64,000 nucleotides of DNA from a virus. Under the pieces are notes generated by a model. It worked only from the letters and a program-made list of their open reading frames with translations, ran no database searches and was not told where the DNA came from. The stretch's first letter is position 1; every line of letters starts with the position of its first letter. The DNA is taken from positions 1-64,000 of IMG/VR virus record IMGVR_UViG_3300035670_000010, one strand, 5' to 3'. Position numbers and translations under genes: made by a program. Below, one piece after another: positions 8,453-16,436 of this stretch.

Positions 8453-9964
8453 ATGATAACAATAGTATATTCAACACATAAAGATATAAACTACAATCAA
8501 AAATTCAAAAAACATTTACTAGATAAAGTTGGATTAAAAGATGTGCAAGTTTTAGAATACCTTAATAATAATGAGTTTTCACTTGCACATCTATATAACA
8601 AAGGAATTAGTGAAGCCATATATGACGTTGTTGTTTGTTTACATAACGATGTTATTTTATCTAAGGATTGGGGTAAAAAATTATTAGATGATTTTAAAAA
8701 TAATCCTGAGTATGGTATTATAGGAAAAGCTGGATCTACTCATTTTCCAGAATCAGGAATATATTGGGAGAAGATGCACATGACAATGGTTGGGCAAGTT
8801 TACCACCACCCACAAGATAAAGATAAATTTTTGAGTATGTATTCACCTAAACTAAATTACCTTATACCTGTTGTGACCATTGATGGTCTTTTTATTGCTT
8901 TTGATAAAAATAAAATAAGCCATAAGTTTGATGAAACTATTGGGAAGTTCCATTTTTATGATCATTCTTTTTGTCTTCCAAATTATTTTGATGGGGTTAA
9001 ATTGGGCGTAACTAGTTCATTTGAGATTACGCATGAATCTGTTGGTCAACCAAATGAAGAGTTTTTTGAATCAAAAGATGTTTTCTTAAAAAAATTTGGT
9101 GAAAAGTTACCCATAACTATTTTACCTGAAAAACCACATGTTAATCCAGTTGCTGCATATAATAATAAAAACAATAATAAAGTTGCTGTTATTATACCAA
9201 CTAAGGGTAATATTGATGTTTTATTTGAATGTATAGAATCCTTTTATCAAAACTGTAATCCTAATTACTTTAAAATTTTTGTTGCTGACACTGGTTCAGA
9301 AGTTGATGAAAAAAATAAAATGAAAGAAAAGTTTTCATCATATTCTAATATAGAATTAATTGAATATGATTATTACAATTTTTCTAAAATTAATAACAAT
9401 GTTGTACAAAATTATGTAGATGGTAGTTTTAATTTCATTTTATTCTCAAATAATGATATCAAGTTATTATCCAATGTTATTGATAGTATGTTAATGACGT
9501 TTAATGAAAAACCAAATGTTGGCACTGTTGGGGCTAGACTTTATTATCCAGATAATACAATTCAACATGATGGTGTTTTTGTGTTGTATAATACAAAAAA
9601 TAATTTCTTAGGTGTTTCACATTTTGGGCTTAAAACACATTACAATTTCATAAACACCAAAAGAATTGTATTAGGGAATACTGGCGCGCTACTCATGATA
9701 AGTAAAAAAACTTTTGAGAAAGTTGGTATGTTTAATGAGGAATATATAAGTTGCTTTGAAGATGTTGAATTAAATTTACAATGCATTTTACATGGTATGC
9801 AAAACTACTTGGATTCAAATGCTGTTGCATATCACTATGAGTCCAAAACTAGGGGTGAAGATTCTGATAATTTAAAAAAACTAAACATTGACTATTCAGA
9901 AAGATTATTACCTTACATAAGTAATAATATGAATAAATTAAAACCATATTTTAATATTAAATAA
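8453..9964 (+). CDS. Two-domain glycosyltransferase (GT2-like)
   Basis: A 503-residue protein with two GT-A-like units. The N-terminal part (1-~230) starts MITIVYSTHK and has the VVVCLHNDVILSKDWGKKLL strand typical of GT2-type domains. The C-terminal part (from ~243) begins KVAVIIPTKGNIDVLFECIESF and carries FSNNDIKL, where NNDI replaces the usual DxD, then VGTVGARLYYPDNTIQHDGV and FNEEYISCFEDVELNLQ, as in rhamnosyltransferase-type GT2 enzymes. It begins a three-gene glycan insert (8453-11832) between dUTPase and PhoH genes. Sugar and acceptor are unknown. The N-terminal half may be catalytic or a binding module. Confidence 0.83.
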   Translation: MITIVYSTHKDINYNQKFKKHLLDKVGLKDVQVLEYLNNNEFSLAHLYNKGISEAIYDVVVCLHNDVILSKDWGKKLLDDFKNNPEYGIIGKAGSTHFPESGIYWEKMHMTMVGQVYHHPQDKDKFLSMYSPKLNYLIPVVTIDGLFIAFDKNKISHKFDETIGKFHFYDHSFCLPNYFDGVKLGVTSSFEITHESVGQPNEEFFESKDVFLKKFGEKLPITILPEKPHVNPVAAYNNKNNNKVAVIIPTKGNIDVLFECIESFYQNCNPNYFKIFVADTGSEVDEKNKMKEKFSSYSNIELIEYDYYNFSKINNNVVQNYVDGSFNFILFSNNDIKLLSNVIDSMLMTFNEKPNVGTVGARLYYPDNTIQHDGVFVLYNTKNNFLGVSHFGLKTHYNFINTKRIVLGNTGALLMISKKTFEKVGMFNEEYISCFEDVELNLQCILHGMQNYLDSNAVAYHYESKTRGEDSDNLKKLNIDYSERLLPYISNNMNKLKPYFNIK

Positions 9965-9972
9965 TTTAAATA

Positions 9973-10728
9973 ATGAATAAAGTAATTTTAGCAACAGGTT
10001 CAGATTACAAATATCTGCAAAAAATTCAACCATATTTATCATCATTAGATAAGAACTCCAATTTTGATGAGAATGTTTTAGTATTTATAGGTGATGAGGA
10101 TTTTCATTTTGAAAACAAATCTATTTCTTTAACAAAGTTACCAAAAACATCAATATTATCACTAAATACAATTAGTTGTGTGCAACATGGTGAATTTGCG
10201 TTTGCCCCTTATTTTGATAAATTTGAAGATTCTGATATAATTTTTTTCACTGATGGTGATATGTTCTTACAACGAAGTATTACCACAGAAGAAAAAACAA
10301 TGTACTCAAATTTTAATGATGGAGATGTTTATATTGGGTATAATTCATCAAAAGATGATACTCTTCAAAAAGAATCTCCAAGGATAGGGTACAAGAATAT
10401 TATGTATAAAGAATTTGAAAGAGACTGGAATTCAATAAAAATTTACAACACCGGAGTGGTGGGTATGAATAAAAAATCATGGAAAAAGTTGGCAAAAGAT
10501 TATATAGAACTTTATCCTTTAGTTGATACAATGTTTACACACTATGCAAAACAACAATGGTTGATTTCATTCCTTATAGGAACAGATAATTATTTTAACA
10601 TAATAGAAATGGGATATGATATTCATAACCACACACATTATGCTAGTCCAATAGGAACAACACAAGACGCTAATCGTAATGTTTTTTTTGATAATAAACT
10701 TGTATTGTTCAAACATAAATGGGATTAA
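9973..10728 (+). CDS. Putative GT-A glycosyltransferase
   Basis: A 251-residue protein. Key features are ILATGSDYKYLQK at the N-terminus, a metal-binding DxD-type motif FFTDGDMFL near residue 93, a NTGVVGM strand near 160, and a C-terminal FKHKW reminiscent of the final HxxG/KxW elements in retaining GT-A enzymes such as GT8. This makes a nucleotide-sugar-dependent transferase likely but the exact family uncertain. It lies 9 nt after the two-domain transferase and 4 nt before the UDP-galactopyranose mutase gene, so it may use UDP-galactofuranose; that link is inference from position only. Confidence 0.65.
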   Translation: MNKVILATGSDYKYLQKIQPYLSSLDKNSNFDENVLVFIGDEDFHFENKSISLTKLPKTSILSLNTISCVQHGEFAFAPYFDKFEDSDIIFFTDGDMFLQRSITTEEKTMYSNFNDGDVYIGYNSSKDDTLQKESPRIGYKNIMYKEFERDWNSIKIYNTGVVGMNKKSWKKLAKDYIELYPLVDTMFTHYAKQQWLISFLIGTDNYFNIIEMGYDIHNHTHYASPIGTTQDANRNVFFDNKLVLFKHKWD

Positions 10729-10731
10729 AAT

Positions 10732-11832
10732 ATGTATGATTATGTAATTGTTGGTGCTGGGTTTTTTGGTTCTATTTGTGCGCATGAATTGACTAAAAAG
10801 GGTAAAAAAGTTTTAGTACTTGAAAAAAGAAACCATTTAGGGGGTAATTGCTATACAGATAAATGGGATAATATAAATATCCATTATTATGGTCCTCACA
10901 TTTTTCACACATCAAATGAAAAAGTTTGGCGCTGGATTAATAAATTTGCAGAATTCAAACCTTATAAACATAATGTTGTGGCAAATTATAAAGATAATGT
11001 TTTCTCTATGCCATTCAATATGTGGACTTTCTCCAAACTTTGGAATATAAAAAGCCCTGATGAAGCAAAAAAAATAATTAAAGAACAAAGTTTAGGAATA
11101 GAATACCCTAAAAATTTAGAAGAACAAGCCATAAAACTTGTTGGTACTGATATATATGAAATGTTCATAAAGGGTTATACGCAAAAGCAATGGATGAAAG
11201 ATCCAAAAGATTTACCTAAAGAAATTATCAAAAGAATACCTGTTAGATTTACTTATGATAATTCATATTATTTTGACAAATATGAAGCAATACCTATTGG
11301 AGGGTACACCCAAATTTTTGAAAAATTATTAGTAGGAATTGAAGTTAGACTTAACACTGATTATTTTACAGAAAAAGAATATTACAATTCAATAGGGGAG
11401 AAAGTTATTTTTACTGGACCTATTGATAAATTTTTTGATTATAGTTTAGGTAAACTAGAATACAAAACTACTAAATTTTTGCATAAGAGATTTGAGACTA
11501 ATAACTACCAAGGTGCTGCCCAGATAAATTATACTGAATTAGACACTCCACAAGTTAGAACTTTGGAACATAAACATTTTGAAAAATCTGAATCTAATGT
11601 GACTTGGGTTACTTGGGAATATCCAACTCCATATATTGTGGATGAAACAGAGCCTTACTATCCTGTAAATGATGACATCAATAATAGAATGTATCAAGAA
11701 TATAAAGAGATGGCTAATAATTACCCAAATATTTATTTTGGAGGGAGATTAGGTGATTATAAATATTATGATATGGATAAGGTTATAGACTTAGCATTAA
11801 ATTTTGTTGAGAATTTGACTACTAAATCATAA
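10732..11832 (+). CDS. glf: UDP-galactopyranose mutase
   Basis: A 366-residue flavoenzyme that converts UDP-galactopyranose to UDP-galactofuranose. The N-terminal FAD-binding dinucleotide motif GAGFFGS (8-14) is followed by VLVLEKRNHLGGNCYTD, HYYGPHIFHTSNEKVWRWINKF, and later FMWTFSKLW-like, GYTQKQW and IPIGGYTQIFEKLL segments, all typical of Glf. Length matches the bacterial enzyme (about 370). It lies directly behind two glycosyltransferase-like genes and implies that galactofuranose is part of the glycan this phage assembles. Phage glf genes are uncommon in my experience, and this one may have been acquired from a host surface-polysaccharide locus. Confidence 0.95.
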   Translation: MYDYVIVGAGFFGSICAHELTKKGKKVLVLEKRNHLGGNCYTDKWDNINIHYYGPHIFHTSNEKVWRWINKFAEFKPYKHNVVANYKDNVFSMPFNMWTFSKLWNIKSPDEAKKIIKEQSLGIEYPKNLEEQAIKLVGTDIYEMFIKGYTQKQWMKDPKDLPKEIIKRIPVRFTYDNSYYFDKYEAIPIGGYTQIFEKLLVGIEVRLNTDYFTEKEYYNSIGEKVIFTGPIDKFFDYSLGKLEYKTTKFLHKRFETNNYQGAAQINYTELDTPQVRTLEHKHFEKSESNVTWVTWEYPTPYIVDETEPYYPVNDDINNRMYQEYKEMANNYPNIYFGGRLGDYKYYDMDKVIDLALNFVENLTTKS

Positions 11833-11866
11833 TACCTATTATTTATTATTAAATAAAAACAACTTA

Positions 11867-12598
11867 ATGACGAGAAGAAGATTTGTGAAAAAAGAAGATG
11901 AGGTTGAGTTAGCTCCCCAATCAAGAAAAAGCCAAATTTGTAGTTTGCTTAAAAAGAAGACAAAAGAGAAATTTCTAAACGACAATCAAGCAATTTATTA
12001 TGATAAATTGTTAAATCACCAAATAACAATTTGTGTTGGTCCGGCTGGAACAGGCAAAAGTTATATGTCAATGAAGGCAGCAGTTGATTTACTTGCAGAC
12101 CCAAACAATACATATGAGAAATTGGTAATTGTTAAACCAGCTGTTGAAGCAGAAGAAAAGTTAGGAGCATTACCAGGAACAGTAAATGAGAAGATGGATC
12201 CATATATTTACCCATCTTTTTATCTTTTAAACAAAATCATTGGCAAGAATATCCGTGAAAAATTAATGGATATGGAGGTTATTGAGGTTATGGCTCTTGC
12301 TTATATGAGGGGGTTAAATATTGATAATACTATATTGGTTTTGGAGGAAGCACAGAACACTACACCAAACCAAATGAAATTAGTATTAACAAGGATTGGT
12401 TTTAATACTAAATTCTTTATATCTGGTGATTTGGAGCAAACTGACAGGTATAAAGACAAAAGGGGAACTGGATTATATGATGCTATGTTAAGATTGCAAG
12501 ATGTTGATGATATTGCACATCATGAATTTGGTACTCAAGATATTGTAAGAAATCCCCTAATATCAAAAATATTAAAAAAATATGAAGATTGGAATTGA
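11867..12598 (+). CDS. phoH: PhoH-like ATPase
   Basis: A 243-residue PhoH family P-loop protein. Walker A is GPAGTGKS at 58-65; Walker B is LVLEEAQN in the middle; FISGDLEQTD follows as in other PhoH proteins. PhoH ATPases are widespread in large phages; the biochemical role is not settled, with RNA-related ATPase or helicase activity proposed. The first ~35 residues are basic and lack a KH or PIN domain, so this is the short phage form. A TATTTATTA element precedes the start by about 20 nt. The 3' end overlaps the longest possible frame of the next gene by 17 bp. Confidence 0.93.
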   Translation: MTRRRFVKKEDEVELAPQSRKSQICSLLKKKTKEKFLNDNQAIYYDKLLNHQITICVGPAGTGKSYMSMKAAVDLLADPNNTYEKLVIVKPAVEAEEKLGALPGTVNEKMDPYIYPSFYLLNKIIGKNIREKLMDMEVIEVMALAYMRGLNIDNTILVLEEAQNTTPNQMKLVLTRIGFNTKFFISGDLEQTDRYKDKRGTGLYDAMLRLQDVDDIAHHEFGTQDIVRNPLISKILKKYEDWN

Positions 12599-12611
12599 TT
12601 TGACAAAAAAT

Positions 12612-13199
12612 ATGAGAATTGGTATTGATTTGAATGGGGTTTTAAGGGATACCCTTGGTAAAATAGAGCAAGTGTATGATAAGTTCTATGTCTCAAATGA
12701 GGAGGGGGGGAGTGATTTTAAATATGAAGTAAATTATCCCATTGATTCCTTAAACCTTATGAATCACTTCAAATTTGAGAATAGTGAAGATTTGTATAAT
12801 TTCTTATATGTTGAACATCCTATGGAAATATTTGGTCATGCAGCATCCGTTGAATATACAGGGATGAATGATTTAAATGATTTCTATCTTGATATGAGAG
12901 ATAATTATAAAATTATTATTATTTCAGATGAGATTGGTAAATCCAAACCTGCCACATTATTTTTTTTATCAAAGTTTTCTTGTTTGATTGAAAACATTAT
13001 GTTTTATAGTGAACAGACAAAAAATAATATGCTTGGGTCAATAGATGTTTTACTTACAGCAAATCCAGACTTATTATTAAAAGAAGTTAATGGCTTGAAG
13101 GTTATTAAATATGAACAAGAATATAACAAAAACATTAAAGCTAAATACAGCATAAACAAACTAAAAGAGTTAAAAGATAAAATTTTAGAAATATGTTAA
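12612..13199 (+). CDS. HAD-like phosphatase or 5'-nucleotidase-like protein
   Basis: The frame is open from ATG 12582, but I favour ATG 12612, which avoids a 17-bp overlap with phoH and starts MRIGIDLNGVLRDT. This DLNGVLRDT opening matches HAD motif I (D-x-N/D-G-x-L/V). IIIISDEIGKSKPAT in the middle could be motif II/III (Ser and Lys). The protein is about 195 residues long, the size of small HAD phosphatases or deoxynucleotidases. In motif I, Asn replaces the second Asp, which would weaken general acid catalysis, so activity is doubtful. The duplicated ATG-(A/G)GATTGG(A/T)ATTGATTTGA stretches at 12582 and 12612 look like a small tandem duplication of the gene start. Confidence 0.6.
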   Translation: MRIGIDLNGVLRDTLGKIEQVYDKFYVSNEEGGSDFKYEVNYPIDSLNLMNHFKFENSEDLYNFLYVEHPMEIFGHAASVEYTGMNDLNDFYLDMRDNYKIIIISDEIGKSKPATLFFLSKFSCLIENIMFYSEQTKNNMLGSIDVLLTANPDLLLKEVNGLKVIKYEQEYNKNIKAKYSINKLKELKDKILEIC

Positions 13200-13471
13200 A
13201 AATCTTAGGAGAACATTATTATGTTGATTTAGATGTTGTTGAAAAGTATGTTGATATGACAGAAGTTGCACCAATAGAAACAACAGGTACAACAGATACA
13301 AAAATAAATATCATTAAATATGAACTTGTAAAACTAATGTTAGATGTCATTTTAACAGAAAGTGATGATATTGATGAAAAACTTGGTTTAAGTTCAGCTA
13401 GTGACTTGAGTTTACCATTTAAATTGGCTTTTAATACATTATTAAACAAAAAGATAATAAACAAATATTAA
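13193..13471 (+). CDS. Hypothetical small protein
   Basis: A 92-residue protein overlapping the preceding stop by 7 bp and ending 1 nt before the next ATG. It has a Thr-rich linker (IETTGTTDTK, about 29-39) and a C-terminal helical part with KYELVKLMLDVIL and SLPFKLAFNTLLNKKIINKY. No family recognised. Tight spacing argues that it is expressed with the surrounding glycosyltransferase and sigma-factor genes. Confidence 0.6.
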   Translation: MLKILGEHYYVDLDVVEKYVDMTEVAPIETTGTTDTKINIIKYELVKLMLDVILTESDDIDEKLGLSSASDLSLPFKLAFNTLLNKKIINKY

Positions 13472-13472
13472 C

Positions 13473-14519
13473 ATGAGTGATATCAAAACAAAAATTGAAA
13501 ATTCCTTAAACCTATTAAAAGACAAAAAATCAAGAATTTATTTTGTTGCCCAAGATACAAAAGGAAATGCTAGGGCTTCTATAAAATACATTTATGACCT
13601 TGCTTTGGCTTTGAAGGAGAATGGATTTAACCCCATCATCTTACATGAAAAAAAAGATTACACAGGTGTAGCATCTTGGCTTGATGAAAGTTATATGACA
13701 AATCTTCCCCACCGTTCAATTGAGGGGGAAAATTTAGAAATTAGCCCAGAGGATTTTATTGTTCTTCCTGAAATTTATGGTTTCATTATGGAACAGATTA
13801 AGGATTTACCTTGCGGTAAGATTGTATTAACCCAATCATATTCATATGTGTTGGATACATTGCAACCTGGTCAAAGTTGGCCATCACTAGGCTTCCTAAA
13901 ATGTATCACAACTTCTGAAAAACAGAAAGAGCAGATTGAATCTTATATGAAAAAAATGTCATATGATATTATCACACCTTACATAGCAGAAGTTTTTGAT
14001 AAACCAAAATTACCCCCAATGCCAATTGTTGCAGTTCATACAAGGGATCAGACAGATACCATTAACATTGTTAAGCAATTCTACTTAAAGTATCCCCAAT
14101 TTAGGTGGTTTACTTTTAGGGATATGAGGGGTCTTAACCAAGTAGAGTTTGCCAACTCTTTAAAGAGTTGTTTTCTTAGCGTTTGGATTGATGATATTAG
14201 TGGTTTTGGAACATATCCATTGGAATCAATGGCTTGTGGGATTCCAGTTATTGGAAAAATACCTGATTTAATTCCAGAGTGGATGAATGAGAAAAATGGA
14301 ATATGGGTACAGGACAAGTTAAAGATGGTTGATTATATTGCAGAGTTCATCCAGAATTGGCTTGAGGATAGCATTACCCCTGATTTATATGAGGAACTTG
14401 AGAAAACAGGGAATGAATACAAGGATAAAGAAAAATTCACAACAAATGTTGTCAAGTGTTTTACAGGCTATTTTGATAATAGAATAAATGCATTTCAAGA
14501 ACAATTAAACAAATTATAA
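13473..14519 (+). CDS. Glycosyltransferase, GT-B fold
   Basis: A 348-residue GT4-like enzyme. The N-terminal domain contains RIYFVAQDTKGNARASIKYIYDLALALKENG, a classic donor or acceptor loop before a helix. The C-terminal domain contains VAVHTRDQTDT, FRDMRGLNQVEFANSLKSCFLSVWID and FGTYPLESMACGIPVIGKIPDLIPEW. The last has the E-x(7)-E-like element (PLESMACGIPVIG) of GT-B enzymes. It would transfer a sugar from an NDP-sugar. It follows the preceding stop by 1 nt and precedes a GT2-like gene by 1 nt, forming an obvious glycan pair with it. Confidence 0.8.
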   Translation: MSDIKTKIENSLNLLKDKKSRIYFVAQDTKGNARASIKYIYDLALALKENGFNPIILHEKKDYTGVASWLDESYMTNLPHRSIEGENLEISPEDFIVLPEIYGFIMEQIKDLPCGKIVLTQSYSYVLDTLQPGQSWPSLGFLKCITTSEKQKEQIESYMKKMSYDIITPYIAEVFDKPKLPPMPIVAVHTRDQTDTINIVKQFYLKYPQFRWFTFRDMRGLNQVEFANSLKSCFLSVWIDDISGFGTYPLESMACGIPVIGKIPDLIPEWMNEKNGIWVQDKLKMVDYIAEFIQNWLEDSITPDLYEELEKTGNEYKDKEKFTTNVVKCFTGYFDNRINAFQEQLNKL

Positions 14520-14520
14520 A

Positions 14521-15327
14521 ATGAGTAATAAATTATCATTATCTGTTATACTACCAATAAAGTCATCAAAAACAAAAGATTTTAATGCATTTTTTGACAA
14601 GGCAATTGCATCATTAGAAAAACAAGAAACTGATTTTGATGAATTGGTTATTGTCCACACAAAGGAAGATTCTCTTGTTAAATTCTTAAATGAATATGAC
14701 TTTAAGAATTTGAATGTAAAGAAATTTGAATGGACTTCTGATCCAAATTATTGTTCACAGATTAATTATGGTGTTGAAAAAGCATCATCAGAATGGGTTT
14801 CATTATTTGAATTTGATGATGAATATTCCAACATCTGGTTTAAGAACTTTAGAAAATATGCTGAAGTGTATCCAGATTATGCAGCATTTTTACCAGTTGT
14901 AGTTGATGTGGACGCACAGGAGGTTTTTGCTGGGTTTACAAATGAGGCAACTTTTGCTGCAAATTTCACCCAAGAAATGGGAATATTGACCAATGACATT
15001 TTACATGATTATCAAAATTTTCAGACATCTGGAATTATTTTGAAAAAGGATATATTTATTAGCACAGGGGGATTCAAACCATCCGTTAAATTAACTTTTG
15101 GCTATGAGTTCTTACTAAGGCTTACCTATAATTCAACACCAGTAATGACAATACCTAGATTGGGATACAAACATACCAATCTTAGAGAAGGATCTATATT
15201 TTGGAATTATAAATTTGCCAAAGATAAAATTACTGAAGATGAAGTTAAGTTTTGGCTTCAAACTGCTAAAAAAGAATATTTCTTTACAACTGATAGGGAA
15301 ATAAAATATGAAACTGAAAACTCTTAA
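14521..15327 (+). CDS. Glycosyltransferase, GT2-like
   Basis: A 268-residue GT-A-type protein: LSVILPIKSSK at the N-terminus, DELVIVHTKED, INYGVEKASSEWVSLFEFDDEYS near 85-107 (FDDE occupying the DxD position), and SGIILKKDIFISTGGFKPSVKLTFGYEFLLRL toward the end, which matches the acceptor-site region of GT2 enzymes. The substrate is unknown. Its stop overlaps the ATG of the sigma-factor gene by 1 bp (TAATG), coupling glycan genes to the late regulator. Confidence 0.78.
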   Translation: MSNKLSLSVILPIKSSKTKDFNAFFDKAIASLEKQETDFDELVIVHTKEDSLVKFLNEYDFKNLNVKKFEWTSDPNYCSQINYGVEKASSEWVSLFEFDDEYSNIWFKNFRKYAEVYPDYAAFLPVVVDVDAQEVFAGFTNEATFAANFTQEMGILTNDILHDYQNFQTSGIILKKDIFISTGGFKPSVKLTFGYEFLLRLTYNSTPVMTIPRLGYKHTNLREGSIFWNYKFAKDKITEDEVKFWLQTAKKEYFFTTDREIKYETENS

Positions 15328-16061
15328 TGATAAATCAAATTGTTGATGTAATTGATGATACTAAGAAAACAAAGAAAAAACCAAAAGAAAATTATTTTGA
15401 CATAAGAGAAGAAAATGCGGTTATTGAGTTTTTAACCGCAACTTCTTTTTATGATAAAAATAAAATATACAATGAATTTCTTAGAAAGCCCTTAGATAAA
15501 ATGATCTCGTCTATAATTAGACGATATAGATTATATAGAAAAGATATGGACTTCAATGAGATTCATACAGATGTCCATTCTTTTCTTATGACTAAGGTGG
15601 ATAAATTCAAGCCATCTAAAAATAAAAAAGCATATTCTTACTTTGGTACTATATGTAAGAATTACTTGATGGGGCAGATATTAAAAGACCAAAAAGAAAC
15701 AAATAGGAAAGTTTCATATGAGGACATATCCTCAACTATAGAAGAACGTCCAGATATGTTATATCACATTGATGAAGATGTTTTGGATTTAGATTCAGTC
15801 ATAATAGAATATACAATAAAACTTAAAGATTTTGTTGAAACCCAATCATTAACTGATAATGAAAAGAAATTAGGGTTGGCTTTAATAGATGTATTTGAGA
15901 AATATGAAACAATATTCACATCAACAGATAATTCAAAGTTTAATAAAAATTTAATATTGTTGTCATTACGTGAAATGACAAACTTAACAACAAAAGAGAT
16001 TAGAGTTTCATTAAAAAAATTCAAATCTCTTTATATTTTTATTATAAATAAAATTACATAA
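15327..16061 (+). CDS. Late-transcription sigma factor, T4 gp55-like
   Basis: A 244-residue protein. The segment FLMTKVDKFKPSKNKKAYSYFGTICKNYLMGQILKDQKE (described in pieces: FLMTKVDKFKPSK about 88-100, AYSYFGTICKNYL about 105-117) has the layout of sigma-70 region 2: a helix for core polymerase binding, then the aromatic, basic -10-recognition helix. Small region-2-only sigma factors such as T4 gp55 direct late transcription. The C-terminal part (NLTTKEIRVSLKKFKSLY) could be an additional helix-turn-helix-like region. This makes it the best candidate for reading the TATTTATA elements found upstream of many structural genes. It overlaps the previous stop by 1 bp. No direct evidence of activity. 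Confidence 0.7.
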   Translation: MINQIVDVIDDTKKTKKKPKENYFDIREENAVIEFLTATSFYDKNKIYNEFLRKPLDKMISSIIRRYRLYRKDMDFNEIHTDVHSFLMTKVDKFKPSKNKKAYSYFGTICKNYLMGQILKDQKETNRKVSYEDISSTIEERPDMLYHIDEDVLDLDSVIIEYTIKLKDFVETQSLTDNEKKLGLALIDVFEKYETIFTSTDNSKFNKNLILLSLREMTNLTTKEIRVSLKKFKSLYIFIINKIT

Positions 16062-16063
16062 TT

Positions 16064-16432
16064 ATGCCTAGACCATTAAAAAAAGAAATTTCATTTAATC
16101 AAGAATCAATTTTGAACTTGATGCAAGAAATTTACAACGAACTTGTTGAACAGAGGACAACAGCAATCCGCATACAAAATAAAATGTTGGCAATGTTGAA
16201 AGAACCTGAAGATATGACTATGATTGGACCAGTCATTGAGAAACAACAAAAAATCATAAATGAGTGTGTTGAAAAGAAATTAAGTTTATCTAAACTCCAA
16301 TCAACTATTTGGGGTAAAATGAGCAAAGATGAAACATCCTATTCATTTGCAGATTTGGATGAAGGTGTGTTACAAAGTTTATTGGATAAAGATATTAATA
16401 ATGAAATAACAAATAATTATACAGTAAAGTAA
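16064..16432 (+). CDS. Hypothetical helical protein
   Basis: A 122-residue protein, 2 nt after the sigma-factor gene. It is mostly alpha-helical, with long heptad-like stretches (ESILNLMQEIYNELVEQRTTAIRIQNKMLAML and VIEKQQKIINECVEKKLSLSKLQ). It has no recognised family. In T4 the late co-activator gp33 is a small helical protein working with gp55; the position invites that comparison, but I see no gp33 sequence signature, so this is only a possibility. It could equally be a structural chaperone for the next large gene. Confidence 0.6.
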   Translation: MPRPLKKEISFNQESILNLMQEIYNELVEQRTTAIRIQNKMLAMLKEPEDMTMIGPVIEKQQKIINECVEKKLSLSKLQSTIWGKMSKDETSYSFADLDEGVLQSLLDKDINNEITNNYTVK

Positions 16433-16436
16433 TTAT

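Noticed and set aside
16064-16432. T4 gp33-like late co-activator
   Set aside because: Only the position after the sigma gene supports it. I see no gp33 signature.
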